A stretch of DNA of 64,000 nucleotides from Comamonas terrigena NBRC 13299 (GTDB lineage Bacteria > Pseudomonadota > Gammaproteobacteria > Burkholderiales > Burkholderiaceae_C), in the NCBI RefSeq assembly GCF_006740045.1, contig NZ_AP019749.1, forward strand, positions 3,677,001 through 3,741,000, given 5' to 3'. A program made the position numbers and the translations under genes. Positions 1 to 8,339 of the stretch are shown one piece after another; position 1 is the stretch's first letter; every line of letters starts with the position of its first letter. A model generated the notes under the pieces. It was not told where the DNA came from, did no database searches, and saw only the letters and a list, made by a program, of their open reading frames with translations.

Positions 1-576
1 CGGCAGGCGGACATGCTGCACCGTGCCGTGGTAGGCCTGCAGGCCGCCGAAAGACAGCCGGGGCAGCGACTGGATACGGGCCGCGATACGGGTCATCAAC
101 TCCAGATCGGCCACACCGCAGCGGCCATGGCCGATGTCGATCTCGACCAGCACGGTCAGCTCGGCCCCGGCTTCCTGCACGGCAGCCGCCAGCCAGTCGA
201 CCTGCTGCAGATCGTCCACACACACGCTCATGCGTGCATGGCGGGCCAGCTGCGCCAGCAGGCGTGCCTTGCCGGGGGAGGCAATCTCGTTGCTGATGTG
301 GATGTCACGCACCCCGGCTTCTATGAATGGAATCGCTTCGGACACCTTCTGGCAGCAGATGCCGACCGCACCGCGTGCGATCTGTGCCAGGGCCACGGCC
401 GGGCATTTGTGCGCCTTGCCATGCGGGCGCAAGGCCATGCCTGCGGCATCGGCGCGGGCCTGCAGCTCGTCGAGGTTGCGCTCGAAGACATCGAGGTCCA
501 GCAGCAACGCCGGCGTGTCGATATCGGAAATCGGTGCGCCGATGGAGGCTGCGGGAGGCACAGTGAAAATGGACAT
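1..576 (-). CDS. D-threonine aldolase / DSD1-type PLP enzyme (3' end outside window)
   Basis: The first 192 residues of a fold-type III (alanine-racemase-like) PLP enzyme are visible; the C-terminal half lies left of base 1. The N-terminus has the TPALLLDLDVFERNL opening and the RPHGKAHK motif, where the first Lys (residue 54) should form the Schiff base with PLP. It is followed by GICCQKVSEA and a VEIDIGHGRCG barrel strand. Family members cleave D-threonine/D-3-hydroxy amino acids or dehydrate D-serine. It lies 76 bp downstream of dsdA on the same strand, so a D-hydroxy-amino-acid role fits. Aldolase and dehydratase cannot be told apart without the C-terminal metal-binding His/Cys pair. Confidence 0.85.
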   Translation of the reverse strand, partial: MSIFTVPPAASIGAPISDIDTPALLLDLDVFERNLDELQARADAAGMALRPHGKAHKCPAVALAQIARGAVGICCQKVSEAIPFIEAGVRDIHISNEIASPGKARLLAQLARHARMSVCVDDLQQVDWLAAAVQEAGAELTVLVEIDIGHGRCGVADLELMTRIAARIQSLPRLSFGGLQAYHGTVQHVRLP

Positions 577-652
577 ATCAGCGATGGCGATGGCAATGGA
601 GACGGGCAAGAAATGGCAGTGAGGTGCACGCCGCAGGATGCGGCAGAGAATC

Positions 653-2041
653 CTATGCCTGCTGGGCCAGCAGGTCGCGCCCGGCCTCCCAGAACTGCTG
701 GTACTGCGCGGGCGGAACGAACAGCCCGCCAGTGGTCCAGACCACATGCGTGGACTGTGCCAGATGCGCCTGCAGCCCACTCTCCTGCAGATAGCGTTGC
801 CCTTCGGGCGTACCCAGCAGCATCGACGGACCAGCCATGCCGGCGGTTGCCGAGGGCTCCACGCGCAGGCCTTCGGCCTGCTCGAGCTGGTAGACAAAGC
901 GCATGAGCTGCCCATCCTCGACCGTGTAGATACCGCCCAGCACCTCGCGCATGGCAGCGCTGGCCAGGCGCGAGGCCTGCGGCACGGCCAGGCCGTCGGC
1001 CTCGGTCCGGTTGTGCAGCCCGTAGTCATACACCGTGGGGTGCGGGCCTTGCGGGCCGTCGGAGCCATCCATCATCTGCACCAGCACGCAGGGCGACTGC
1101 ACCGGCTCGGCAAAGAAGCAGTGCGCATGGGGGCCCAGAATCTGGCGGATGCCGAAGGCAATGCCCGCCGGAGCCCCGCCCACACCACACGGCAGGTACA
1201 CGAACAACGGGTGCTGGGCGTCCACCACAATGCCCTGCTCTGCCAGCTGGCGGCGCAAGCCGAAGACGGCGGCCGCATAGCCCAGGAACAGCGAGAGAGA
1301 GCGCTCGTCGTCGACAAAATGTGCCAGGGGATCGGTGGCGGCCTGTGCGCGGCCCTGGGCCACGGCCTGGGCGTAGTCGCCCGCATGCTCGACGACCTCG
1401 ACACCCCGCTGGCGCAAGCGGTCCTTCTTCCAGGCCTTGGCATCGGCCGACATGTGCACGCTCGCCTTGAAGCCCAAGGCCGAGGCGATCACGCCAATGC
1501 TCAGCCCCAGGTTGCCGGTGGAGCCCACTGCCACGCTGTGGCGGGCAAACACCTCGCGTGCGCGCTCGCTCAGGAGCGCGACATAGTCTGCCGCGCTGGG
1601 CTGGCTGGGCAGCAGGCCGTTGGCAATGGCCACCCGCTCGGCAAATTCCAGCACTTCGTGCAGCCCGCCGCGCGCCTTGATCGACCCGGCCACCGGCAAT
1701 GCATGGTCCTGCTTGATCAGCACGCGCCCCTGCCCAGGGGCCATGCCCAGCAACGACGCCACCGCGGGCGCGGAGGACAGTGCGGACTCGATCACACCGC
1801 CCGACGCAGCCAGTTCGGGAAACAGCTTGGCCAGCAGCGGCGCAAAGCGCTCAAAGCGCGACCGGGCGGCTTCTATATCAGCCAGACTAATGTATTGGCG
1901 CTCTGCCGGACTCTCGGAGCCTGTGGTGGCGAGGGCGTGACCGACCTCCTGCGCGGCCACCGCGGTACTGCGCGCCGGGTTGAGCCACAGCAAGGGCAGA
2001 GATTGTTTCAAGCGCATCAGGGTGGGGGCGGAGGTGGGCAT
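653..2041 (-). CDS. dsdA: D-serine ammonia-lyase (D-serine dehydratase)
   Basis: 462 residues, close to the 440-450 usual for DsdA. This fold-type II PLP enzyme converts D-serine to pyruvate and ammonia in the cytoplasm. The PLP lysine lies in GSIKARGG (residues 120-126) and the phosphate-binding loop in GSTGNLG (173-179). The C-terminal [10 protein letters not shown] and TTGG segments are typical. I chose the ATG at 2041; a GTG six codons upstream (2059) is in frame and possible. It is transcribed divergently from a LysR gene 96 bp away, as dsdA is from dsdC in enterobacteria, and is followed by a second D-amino-acid enzyme. Confidence 0.92.
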   Translation of the reverse strand: MPTSAPTLMRLKQSLPLLWLNPARSTAVAAQEVGHALATTGSESPAERQYISLADIEAARSRFERFAPLLAKLFPELAASGGVIESALSSAPAVASLLGMAPGQGRVLIKQDHALPVAGSIKARGGLHEVLEFAERVAIANGLLPSQPSAADYVALLSERAREVFARHSVAVGSTGNLGLSIGVIASALGFKASVHMSADAKAWKKDRLRQRGVEVVEHAGDYAQAVAQGRAQAATDPLAHFVDDERSLSLFLGYAAAVFGLRRQLAEQGIVVDAQHPLFVYLPCGVGGAPAGIAFGIRQILGPHAHCFFAEPVQSPCVLVQMMDGSDGPQGPHPTVYDYGLHNRTEADGLAVPQASRLASAAMREVLGGIYTVEDGQLMRFVYQLEQAEGLRVEPSATAGMAGPSMLLGTPEGQRYLQESGLQAHLAQSTHVVWTTGGLFVPPAQYQQFWEAGRDLLAQQA

Positions 2042-2137
2042 TGCGTGGCAGTCTTTCACAGGGAAGCGCCCATTCTTGGCCCGCCCCAGACTGGATGCAA
2101 GTCACTTATAGTCAAGGCAACCTCAACCATACTAATA

Positions 2138-3121
2138 ATGAGCACCTCCACACGCCTGCTCTCACCGTCGCTGCTGTCCTGGCTGCGCTGCTTTGACGCG
2201 GCAGCACGGCATGGCAGCTTCACGCGCGCGGCCGAAGACCTGTGCGTGAGCCAGGGCGCCGTCAGCCAGCAGGTCAAGCAGCTGGAGCAGTGGCTGGGCC
2301 GCCCGCTGCTGCTGCGCTCACCGCGCGCGCTGACGCTGACGCCTGAGGGGCGCTTGCTGGGCCGGGTGCTGCGCGAATCGCTGCAATCCATTGAAAACAC
2401 GCTGGCCGATCTGCGGCAGGAGAGCGAGGGGCAACCGGTGACGATGAGTTGCGCGCCCTCTTTTGCGATGGCCTGGCTCACGCCCCGGCTGGGGACCTTC
2501 TTCCAGAAACACCCGCAGATCGATCTGCGCGTACAGGCCGAGTTCCACGCGCTGGACCGCGGGCGCATGCTGCGCGACGGCGTGGACGCAGCGGTGCGCT
2601 TTGACCTTGGGAACTATCCCGATCTGCACGCCTGCGAACTGCTCAGCGAATGGCTGGTTCCCGTGGCCAGCCCGGCTTTTCTGGCCGCACACCCGGCACT
2701 GGCAACGCCCCAGGGACTGACGGGGACTATGTTGCTGCACGATTTCAGCCCGTGGGAAGGGGCCAGCACCCACGCGGAATGGGCGCATTGGTTCGCGCAC
2801 ATGGGACTGCCCCCCCCGGACTGGACCCTGGGCCGCACCTACAACCTGGCCATGCTGGCGCAAAGTGCGGCCTGCGCCGGGCAGGGCGTAGCGCTTGGCC
2901 GTACCGCCCTGGTCATGGACGATGTGGCGGCAGGTCGGCTGGTGCCTTTGTTCGGGTGCCGCGTGCCCGCGCAGGCGTCCTATATGTTTGTGCGCGCACG
3001 CCAGCCATCGCGGGTGCTGGATGCCATCGAGCAATGGCTGCTGGCCCAAGCCCAGGCGTTTGAGGAACAGCGGCAAGGCCTGCTCCAGACCCTGGCGCTG
3101 CGCAGCACGCAGTCCGCCTGA
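2138..3121 (+). CDS. LysR-family transcriptional regulator, DsdC/GcvA-like
   Basis: 327 residues. The N-terminal winged helix-turn-helix is clear (RCFDAAARHGSFTRAAEDLCVSQGAVSQQVKQLE, about residues 16-50), followed by the LysR effector-binding domain (about 95-295) with a GcvA-like pattern (VDAAVRFDLGNYPDLHACELL). It is divergent from dsdA, so it is probably the D-serine-responsive activator of the dsdA/DSD1 pair. The reading frame is open far upstream, but that part is antisense to dsdA; the true start is the ATG at 2138, where homology begins. No strong ribosome binding site is visible. Confidence 0.88.
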   Translation: MSTSTRLLSPSLLSWLRCFDAAARHGSFTRAAEDLCVSQGAVSQQVKQLEQWLGRPLLLRSPRALTLTPEGRLLGRVLRESLQSIENTLADLRQESEGQPVTMSCAPSFAMAWLTPRLGTFFQKHPQIDLRVQAEFHALDRGRMLRDGVDAAVRFDLGNYPDLHACELLSEWLVPVASPAFLAAHPALATPQGLTGTMLLHDFSPWEGASTHAEWAHWFAHMGLPPPDWTLGRTYNLAMLAQSAACAGQGVALGRTALVMDDVAAGRLVPLFGCRVPAQASYMFVRARQPSRVLDAIEQWLLAQAQAFEEQRQGLLQTLALRSTQSA

Positions 3122-3714
3122 TCTGGCGGACTGCTGCAGCCGTCCCACAAGGTACGCGGCTCCCCTCCAGGCCCATCTCCTGGTCCACGGCACCCGTGGC
3201 TGACCGCAACGTCCTGGCTGGCGGCCCACGGTTCTCCGTGGGCGCCCCCCTTTCACCGGGGTTCACCGCATGGCCGGTATCACAGCGCACCAAGACCTGC
3301 TGACTCGTGCTGCGCTGACCGGCCCGTGCGTCCAGTCCGCCCGAGGCAGAACGGCGGGCAGTCGACACCCCATGGGCTACCGCCCCTGCACGGCAGCGCC
3401 AGCGAGAGCCCCTCCCTGCATTGCCCAACGTCCAACGCCCGCAGCGCCAGCTTCGGGATGTCTGCCCGACCACTCCTAGCCACGCACATGCGCCTGCAAA
3501 CGACGTATTGGCGGTGGCATGCAGGCGCGGCCATGCCATATGGGTGGACAGCCCTTCAGGGAGCAACGGCTTGGTGGTACCTGCAACGCTGTTTCCAGGG
3601 AGACACCGGCCTCTTCCTAGAAATACCAAAAACTCATATCACCAAGATTATTTCTCTTCCTTTTAACAGCGGCAGACCGATAAATTTTTACAAAACAACC
3701 AGGAGACAAAAACA
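3122..3714. other. 593-bp gene-free region with hairpins and an AT-rich promoter zone
   Basis: No ORF here resembles a protein. Just after the LysR stop are two GC-only inverted repeats: CCACGG-CAC-CCGTGG near 3184-3198, and GCCCACGG-TTCT-CCGTGGGC at 3224-3243. Neither has a T-run, so they are at best weak terminators. The last 110 bp (3605-3714) are distinctly AT-rich and probably hold the promoter of the catabolic cluster. They end in the ribosome binding site AGGAGA at 3702-3707. No tRNA or mobile element was recognised. Confidence 0.5.
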
Positions 3715-4605
3715 ATGGATATTGGATTCATCGGCCTTGGCCGGATGGGGTTCGCGCTCGCCCGTTCCCTGCTGAAGCACCAGCAACGCGTGACGGTGTT
3801 CGATATCAACACCGGCGCCGCGCAGCAACTGGGGACGGAAGGTGCGGTCGTGGCCCCCGATGTGGCCAGCCTGTGCCGCAGCGTGGATATCGTCTTCACC
3901 ATGCTGCCCGGGCCCAAGCAGGTCAAGCAGGTGGCGCTGGGCGAGAACGGCATCCTCCAGAACCTGCAACCCGGCGCCATCTACATCGACATGAGCACCA
4001 TCGATGTGGACACAGTCGATCTGCTGAACGACGCGTTCACCCAGGCGGGCTTTGTCTTTGGTGACGCCCCCGTGGGCCGCCTTGCCATGCATGCCGACCG
4101 CGGCGAGTCGCTGTTCATGCTGGGCATCGATGCCCAGCACCTACCCACCGTGGAGCCGGTGCTCTACCAGATGGGCACCACCATCCACCACTGCGGCCAT
4201 GCCGGCAGCGGCACGCGCACCAAGATCATCAACAACATGATGGTGCTGTGCTACTGCCAGATCAACTCCGAAGCCCTGGTGCTGGCCCGGTCGCTAGGCC
4301 TCGATACGGCCAAGACCTTCGACGTGCTGGTCAACACCACCGCCAGCAATGGGCAGCTGAAGGAGAAGTGGCCCAAGAAGGTGCTGGCCGGGGACCTGAG
4401 CCCGGGCTTTGACCTGGCGCTGGGCTACAAGGACATCTCGCTCGCCTCCAGCGCCGGAGCGTCCACGCAGGTGGCCCTGCCGGTCTGCGATACCGCCAAG
4501 AACGTGTTCCGCATGGCGCTGGCCGCAGGCAAGGCCGGACAGGACACCTCCTGCCTGACCGACTACTGGGCCGAGGTCAACGGGGTGGAAAAGATCCGGC
4601 TCTGA
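3715..4605 (+). CDS. NAD(P)-dependent beta-hydroxyacid dehydrogenase, YihU-like
   Basis: 296 residues, the normal size for the 3-hydroxyisobutyrate dehydrogenase family. The Rossmann motif GLGRMG (7-12) opens the protein. DMSTI, GDAPVGR and GSGTRTKIINNMM follow; the Lys in the last is the family catalytic residue. The DAPVGR and WPKKVLAGDLSPGF segments resemble E. coli YihU (sulfolactaldehyde reductase) more than classical MmsB. No sulfoquinovose genes lie nearby, so the substrate is probably another short hydroxyacid or semialdehyde. It is the first gene of a co-directional cluster that also holds a second family member (7096-7989). The ribosome binding site AGGAGA is well placed. Confidence 0.85.
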   Translation: MDIGFIGLGRMGFALARSLLKHQQRVTVFDINTGAAQQLGTEGAVVAPDVASLCRSVDIVFTMLPGPKQVKQVALGENGILQNLQPGAIYIDMSTIDVDTVDLLNDAFTQAGFVFGDAPVGRLAMHADRGESLFMLGIDAQHLPTVEPVLYQMGTTIHHCGHAGSGTRTKIINNMMVLCYCQINSEALVLARSLGLDTAKTFDVLVNTTASNGQLKEKWPKKVLAGDLSPGFDLALGYKDISLASSAGASTQVALPVCDTAKNVFRMALAAGKAGQDTSCLTDYWAEVNGVEKIRL

Positions 4606-4670
4606 ACGGCCCCACAACGACTGCGACCAAAAAACTGCAGCGACAACAACGATATCCAGGAGACAAAAAA

Positions 4671-5648
4671 ATGAACTTCACCCGACGCACCGTGCTCGCC
4701 ACGGCAGCGGCCACAGGCCTTGCTTTCTCCACCCTCGCATCGGCGGCGGGCTACCCGGAAAAACCGGTCACCATCACGGTCGGCTTCTCCGCCGGCGGCC
4801 CCACCGACATCGTGGCCCGCATCCTGGCCGAAAGGCTCACCCAGAAGTTCGGCCAGAGCTTCATCATCGACAACAAGGCCGGCGCCAGCGGCGCCGTGGC
4901 GGCCAACCAGGTGAAGAAGGCAGCCCCCGACGGCTACACGCTGATGATCGGCAGCAGCAGCACGCTGTCCATCATCCCCTACGTGCAAAAAGGCGTGCAG
5001 TTCGACCCGATCAAGGACTTCACCCCCATCGGCCTGGTGGCCAGCTACCCCTACTACCTGACGGTTCCGCCGGACTCCAAGTTCAAGACCTATGACGATC
5101 TGGTCCAGTTTGCGCGCCAGAAAGGCAATCAGCTGACCTACGCATCGGCAGGCAATGGCGCCATCAACCACCTGGCGGGCGAATGGTTCAAGAGCGACAC
5201 CGGCATCAACGCGCTGCACGTGCCCTACAAGGGCGATTCCGCGGCGGTGATCGACCTGGCGGCCGGCCGTGTGGACCTGGCCTTCCTGGCCGGTGTGGTG
5301 GCCATTCCGCAGGTGCAGGCCGGCAAGCTACGCATTCTGGCCTCGGCCAGTTCGGCGCCAGAAAAAGGGCTCAAGGGCACGCCGGTGATCGGTCAGGCCA
5401 AGCTGCCCGGCTTTGCCGCAGAACCCTGGAACGGCCTGATGGGCCCTGCAGGACTGCCCGCCGATGTCGTCACCAAGCTGAACAGCGCCGTCAACGAAAT
5501 CATGACCAGCCCGGAGGTCAAGGCCAGGCTGCTGACCCTGGACCAGTACCCGCTCACCGGAACGCCTGCGCAGTTCAAGGACTTCATCCAGAAGCAATCG
5601 GCGCACTGGGCGGGCGTGATCAAAAAATCCAACATCACGCTCGACTGA
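4671..5648 (+). CDS. Bug/TctC-family periplasmic solute-binding protein
   Basis: 325 residues with a signal peptide (1-26) containing twin arginines (TRRTVLA) and cleavage likely after SAA. The mature start, YPEKPVTITVGFSAGGPTDIVARILAERL, is the signature of the Bug family of extracytoplasmic receptors. ASAGNGAINHLAGEWF and HVPYKGDSAAVIDLAAGRVDL follow. These receptors bind carboxylates and other small acids, some feeding TctAB-type transporters. No TctA/TctB gene is in the window, so it is an orphan receptor, as most Bug proteins are. It probably binds the substrate or an intermediate of the surrounding pathway. The ribosome binding site AGGAGA repeats that of the preceding gene. Confidence 0.9.
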   Translation: MNFTRRTVLATAAATGLAFSTLASAAGYPEKPVTITVGFSAGGPTDIVARILAERLTQKFGQSFIIDNKAGASGAVAANQVKKAAPDGYTLMIGSSSTLSIIPYVQKGVQFDPIKDFTPIGLVASYPYYLTVPPDSKFKTYDDLVQFARQKGNQLTYASAGNGAINHLAGEWFKSDTGINALHVPYKGDSAAVIDLAAGRVDLAFLAGVVAIPQVQAGKLRILASASSAPEKGLKGTPVIGQAKLPGFAAEPWNGLMGPAGLPADVVTKLNSAVNEIMTSPEVKARLLTLDQYPLTGTPAQFKDFIQKQSAHWAGVIKKSNITLD

Positions 5649-5668
5649 TGGGCTGCGAGAACCGACAC

Positions 5669-7099
5669 ATGCAATATTCACAGTTCATCCAGGGCAGCTT
5701 CGTCGCGGGCGCGTCCACCGAGGTCTTCGAGGTGGTTTCGCCGTCGACCGGCCAGGTGATTGGCAGCTACACCATGGCGTCATCCGACGATGTGGCCCGC
5801 GCCATCGACAGTGCGAGCAAGGCCCAGTCCGCGTGGAAGAAAAGCGGCGCCGTCCAGCGCTCCGACCTGCTGCGCAAGATCGCACTGGAGATGCGCGCAG
5901 ACCGCGAGCGGTTGGCCACGCAGATCACCAGCGAGCTCGGCAAGCCCTACAGCGAAGCGCAGAAGGAAGTCGATGTCGCGGCCGAAATGTTCGAATGGGC
6001 CGCCGAAGAAGCCCGCCGCCTGTATGGCCGCGTGATTCCCGCGCGCACCCCCGGCATCCAGCAGATTGCGCAGCTGGAACCGGTGGGCGTGGTCGGCGGC
6101 TTTGCGGGCTGGAACGCGCCCGCGATCACCCCGTCGCGCAAGATCAGCGCCGCCCTGGCGGCAGGTTGCGCCATCGTCATCAAACCCTCGGAAGAGACCG
6201 CCGGCGTGGCGCTGCTGATTGCCCAGGCCTGCCAGCGCGCCGGCACTCCCGCAGGCCTGGTCAACATGGTGTTCGGCAACCCGGCGCAGATTGCGGACCA
6301 GCTCTGCAACGCCCCCGATATCGCCATGATCACCTTCACCGGCGGCACCGAAGTGGGCAAGCAGCTGGGGGCCAAGGCCGCCGCGCAGATGAAGAAGGCC
6401 ACGCTGGAGCTGGGTGGCCACGCCCCGGTGATCGTCTGGAGCGATGTGGACATCGACAAGGTGGCGGCCGCCACGGTGGCCACCAAGTACCGCAACGCAG
6501 GCCAGGTCTGCACCTCGCCCACGCGCTTTCTGGTCCACGCCCGCATCTACGACGCGTTCTGCGCCAGGTTTGTGGAGCATGTCCAGAAACTGCAGGTGCT
6601 CGATCCCTTTGATGCCAAGGCGCAGATGGGGCCGCTCAAGAACCAGCGCCGCCGCAGCGCCATTGCCCAGCTGGTGGCGAACGCCATCGAGTCCGGGGCC
6701 ACGCTGCTGGTCGGCGGCAAGAGCCTGGACCAGCCGGGCTTCTTCTATGCGCCCACGGTGCTGGCCGTGCGCGACAAGCAAGCCGATGTCTCGCGCATCG
6801 AACCCTTCGGCCCCGTGGCGCTGCTGATCCCCGTGCAGGATGCGGACGAAGCATTGCACGAGGCCAACAGCCTGCCCTTTGGCCTGGCGGCCTATGCCTT
6901 CACCAACGACATGCAGCTGGCACACCGGTTTGCCAACGAGATCGAAAGCGGCGTGGTCTGCATCAACGAGCTGCAGGCCTCGCTGCCCGAGACCCCGTTC
7001 GGGGGCTACAAGGACAGCGGCCTGGGCTCCGAAGGCGGCACTGAGGGGCTGCGTGAGTTCCTCAAGGTCAAGTGCGTGCGCCAGGGAGGTCTGGCATGA
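5669..7099 (+). CDS. NAD(P)-dependent aldehyde dehydrogenase (SSADH-like)
   Basis: 476 residues. All ALDH catalytic residues are present: N149 (GWNAP), K172 (IKPSEE), E247 (LELGGHAP) and nucleophile C281 (GQVCTSPTRF). The C-terminal PFGGYKDSGLGSEGG is also typical. It should oxidise an aldehyde or semialdehyde to an acid in the cytoplasm. The sequence resembles succinate-semialdehyde dehydrogenases but the substrate cannot be fixed. I chose the ATG at 5669, which gives the usual N-terminus. An ATG at 5648 overlapping the upstream stop (TGATG) would add seven residues. Its stop overlaps the next start (ATGA at 7096). Confidence 0.88.
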   Translation: MQYSQFIQGSFVAGASTEVFEVVSPSTGQVIGSYTMASSDDVARAIDSASKAQSAWKKSGAVQRSDLLRKIALEMRADRERLATQITSELGKPYSEAQKEVDVAAEMFEWAAEEARRLYGRVIPARTPGIQQIAQLEPVGVVGGFAGWNAPAITPSRKISAALAAGCAIVIKPSEETAGVALLIAQACQRAGTPAGLVNMVFGNPAQIADQLCNAPDIAMITFTGGTEVGKQLGAKAAAQMKKATLELGGHAPVIVWSDVDIDKVAAATVATKYRNAGQVCTSPTRFLVHARIYDAFCARFVEHVQKLQVLDPFDAKAQMGPLKNQRRRSAIAQLVANAIESGATLLVGGKSLDQPGFFYAPTVLAVRDKQADVSRIEPFGPVALLIPVQDADEALHEANSLPFGLAAYAFTNDMQLAHRFANEIESGVVCINELQASLPETPFGGYKDSGLGSEGGTEGLREFLKVKCVRQGGLA

Positions 7100-7989
7100 G
7101 CAGCAAACCCATCCTCGGTTTCATCGGCGTGGGCGTGATGGGCATGGGCATGTGCCGCAATCTGGCGCAGAAGTCCGGCTGCACGGTGCTGGCTGCCGAC
7201 CTCAACGCCGACAACGTGCGTGCGCTGGCCGGCGATGGTGTGATTGCCAGCAGCGTGCAGCAGATCGCCGAAACCGCCAGCATCGTGTTCCTGTCGCTGC
7301 CGGCCATCCAGCATGTCGAGGCGGTCTGCAACGGTCCGGACGGACTGGTGGCCAACGCCCGTGCGCTCCAGACCGTTGTCGACATGAGCACCAGCGATGT
7401 GGAACGCACGCGCCAGCTGGCCGCCACCTTGGGGGCCGCCGGCATCGACCTGGTGGATGCCCCCGTGGCCCGCAGCCGGGCAGCCGCCAACAACGGCACC
7501 TTGCTGATCACCGTGGGCGCCAGCGAATCGCAGTTCGCTGCCGTGAAACCCTATCTCGACTGCATGGGCAGTGACGTGCTGCACTGCGGCCCGACCGGCG
7601 CCGGGCAGGTCGTGAAGATCCTCAACAACATGGTGCTGCTCAACACCGTGCACACCCTGGCCGAAGCCTTTGCCATGGCCGACAAGTCGGGGGTCTCCAA
7701 GGACCTGCTCGCCCATGCGCTGGGTCTGGGGTCGGCGGCCTCGTTTGCCCTCAATCTCACCGGAGCCAACTACCTGGCCAAGGATGTCTTCCCGGAAAAG
7801 ATGTTCTCCACGGCCTATGCCCTCAAGGACCTGAAGCTGGCACTGGAGCTGTCCAGCACGGTGCAGCTGGACAACGCCATCACCGCGCTGACCGCGCAGC
7901 AGCTGCAGAAATCCATCGACGCGGGCTTCGCCGACCACTACTACCCCGTGATGTACCGCGTGATTGCCGACACGAAAGCCGCACCATGA
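7096..7989 (+). CDS. NAD(P)-dependent beta-hydroxyacid dehydrogenase (second copy)
   Basis: 297 residues of the 3-hydroxyisobutyrate dehydrogenase/glyoxylate reductase family: GVGVMGMGM nucleotide-binding loop near the N-terminus, DMSTSD, DAPVARS substrate loop, and GAGQVVKILNNMVLL with the catalytic Lys. It is clearly diverged from the 3715 gene (DAPVAR versus DAPVGR and little identity elsewhere), so the two should act on different substrates or steps. It is translationally coupled to the aldehyde dehydrogenase (ATGA overlap, GGAGGT at 7085-7090) and to the next gene (ATGA at 7986). Confidence 0.87.
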   Translation: MSSKPILGFIGVGVMGMGMCRNLAQKSGCTVLAADLNADNVRALAGDGVIASSVQQIAETASIVFLSLPAIQHVEAVCNGPDGLVANARALQTVVDMSTSDVERTRQLAATLGAAGIDLVDAPVARSRAAANNGTLLITVGASESQFAAVKPYLDCMGSDVLHCGPTGAGQVVKILNNMVLLNTVHTLAEAFAMADKSGVSKDLLAHALGLGSAASFALNLTGANYLAKDVFPEKMFSTAYALKDLKLALELSSTVQLDNAITALTAQQLQKSIDAGFADHYYPVMYRVIADTKAAP

Positions 7990-8339
7990 GCACCACCCCT
8001 GTTCCCCTGAATGACTGGCTCGTCCACCGCGGCCGATTCGTCCATGTGACGTTTCTGCTGCAAAGCGGCGAGAAGGAATGGCTGGTCCGCATCCACGAGG
8101 GACGCATAGAAAGCATCCAGAGCGGCCCTTTCGTGATGCCACGCTGGACGTTCCGGCTGGCGGCCGATGCCCAGGCCTGGAGCCGGTACTACGCCAGCAC
8201 GCCCACACCGGGCTTTCACGATCTGATGGCGATGATCAAGTTCAAGCACCTGCGGCTGGAAGGCGACCAGCATCCGTTCATGAGCAATCTCCTGTACTTC
8301 AAGGACCTGGTCAAGTCACTCGGAGGGATCGTGCAATGA
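7986..8339 (+). CDS. Small SCP2-like protein of unknown function
   Basis: 117 residues with no signal peptide. The pattern (VHVTFLLQSGEKEWLVRIHEGRIESIQSGPF, then WTFRLAADAQAWSRYYASTPTPGFHDLMAMIKFKHLRLEGD) matches the general layout of SCP2 sterol-carrier-like domains: a twisted sheet, the substrate-in-tunnel helix, and the HDLMAM...LRLEGD ending. Such domains bind hydrophobic ligands. It overlaps its neighbours by four bases on both sides, so it is made stoichiometrically with the dehydrogenase and the hydrolase and probably serves the same substrate. The specific role is unknown. Confidence 0.7.
   Translation: MSTTPVPLNDWLVHRGRFVHVTFLLQSGEKEWLVRIHEGRIESIQSGPFVMPRWTFRLAADAQAWSRYYASTPTPGFHDLMAMIKFKHLRLEGDQHPFMSNLLYFKDLVKSLGGIVQ

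Noticed and set aside
638..2137. Long plus-strand open frame continuous with the LysR gene
   Set aside because: It is antisense to dsdA and has no protein-like composition; LysR homology begins only at the ATG at 2138.
5648..5668. Earlier aldehyde dehydrogenase start overlapping the upstream stop
   Set aside because: The seven extra residues do not fit the usual N-terminus; kept only as an alternative.
3715..7099. Sulfoquinovose (sulfo-ED) pathway suggested by the YihU-like enzyme and aldehyde dehydrogenase
   Set aside because: No sulfoquinovosidase, dehydratase, aldolase or sulfonate exporter is present; the YihU resemblance alone does not fix the substrate.
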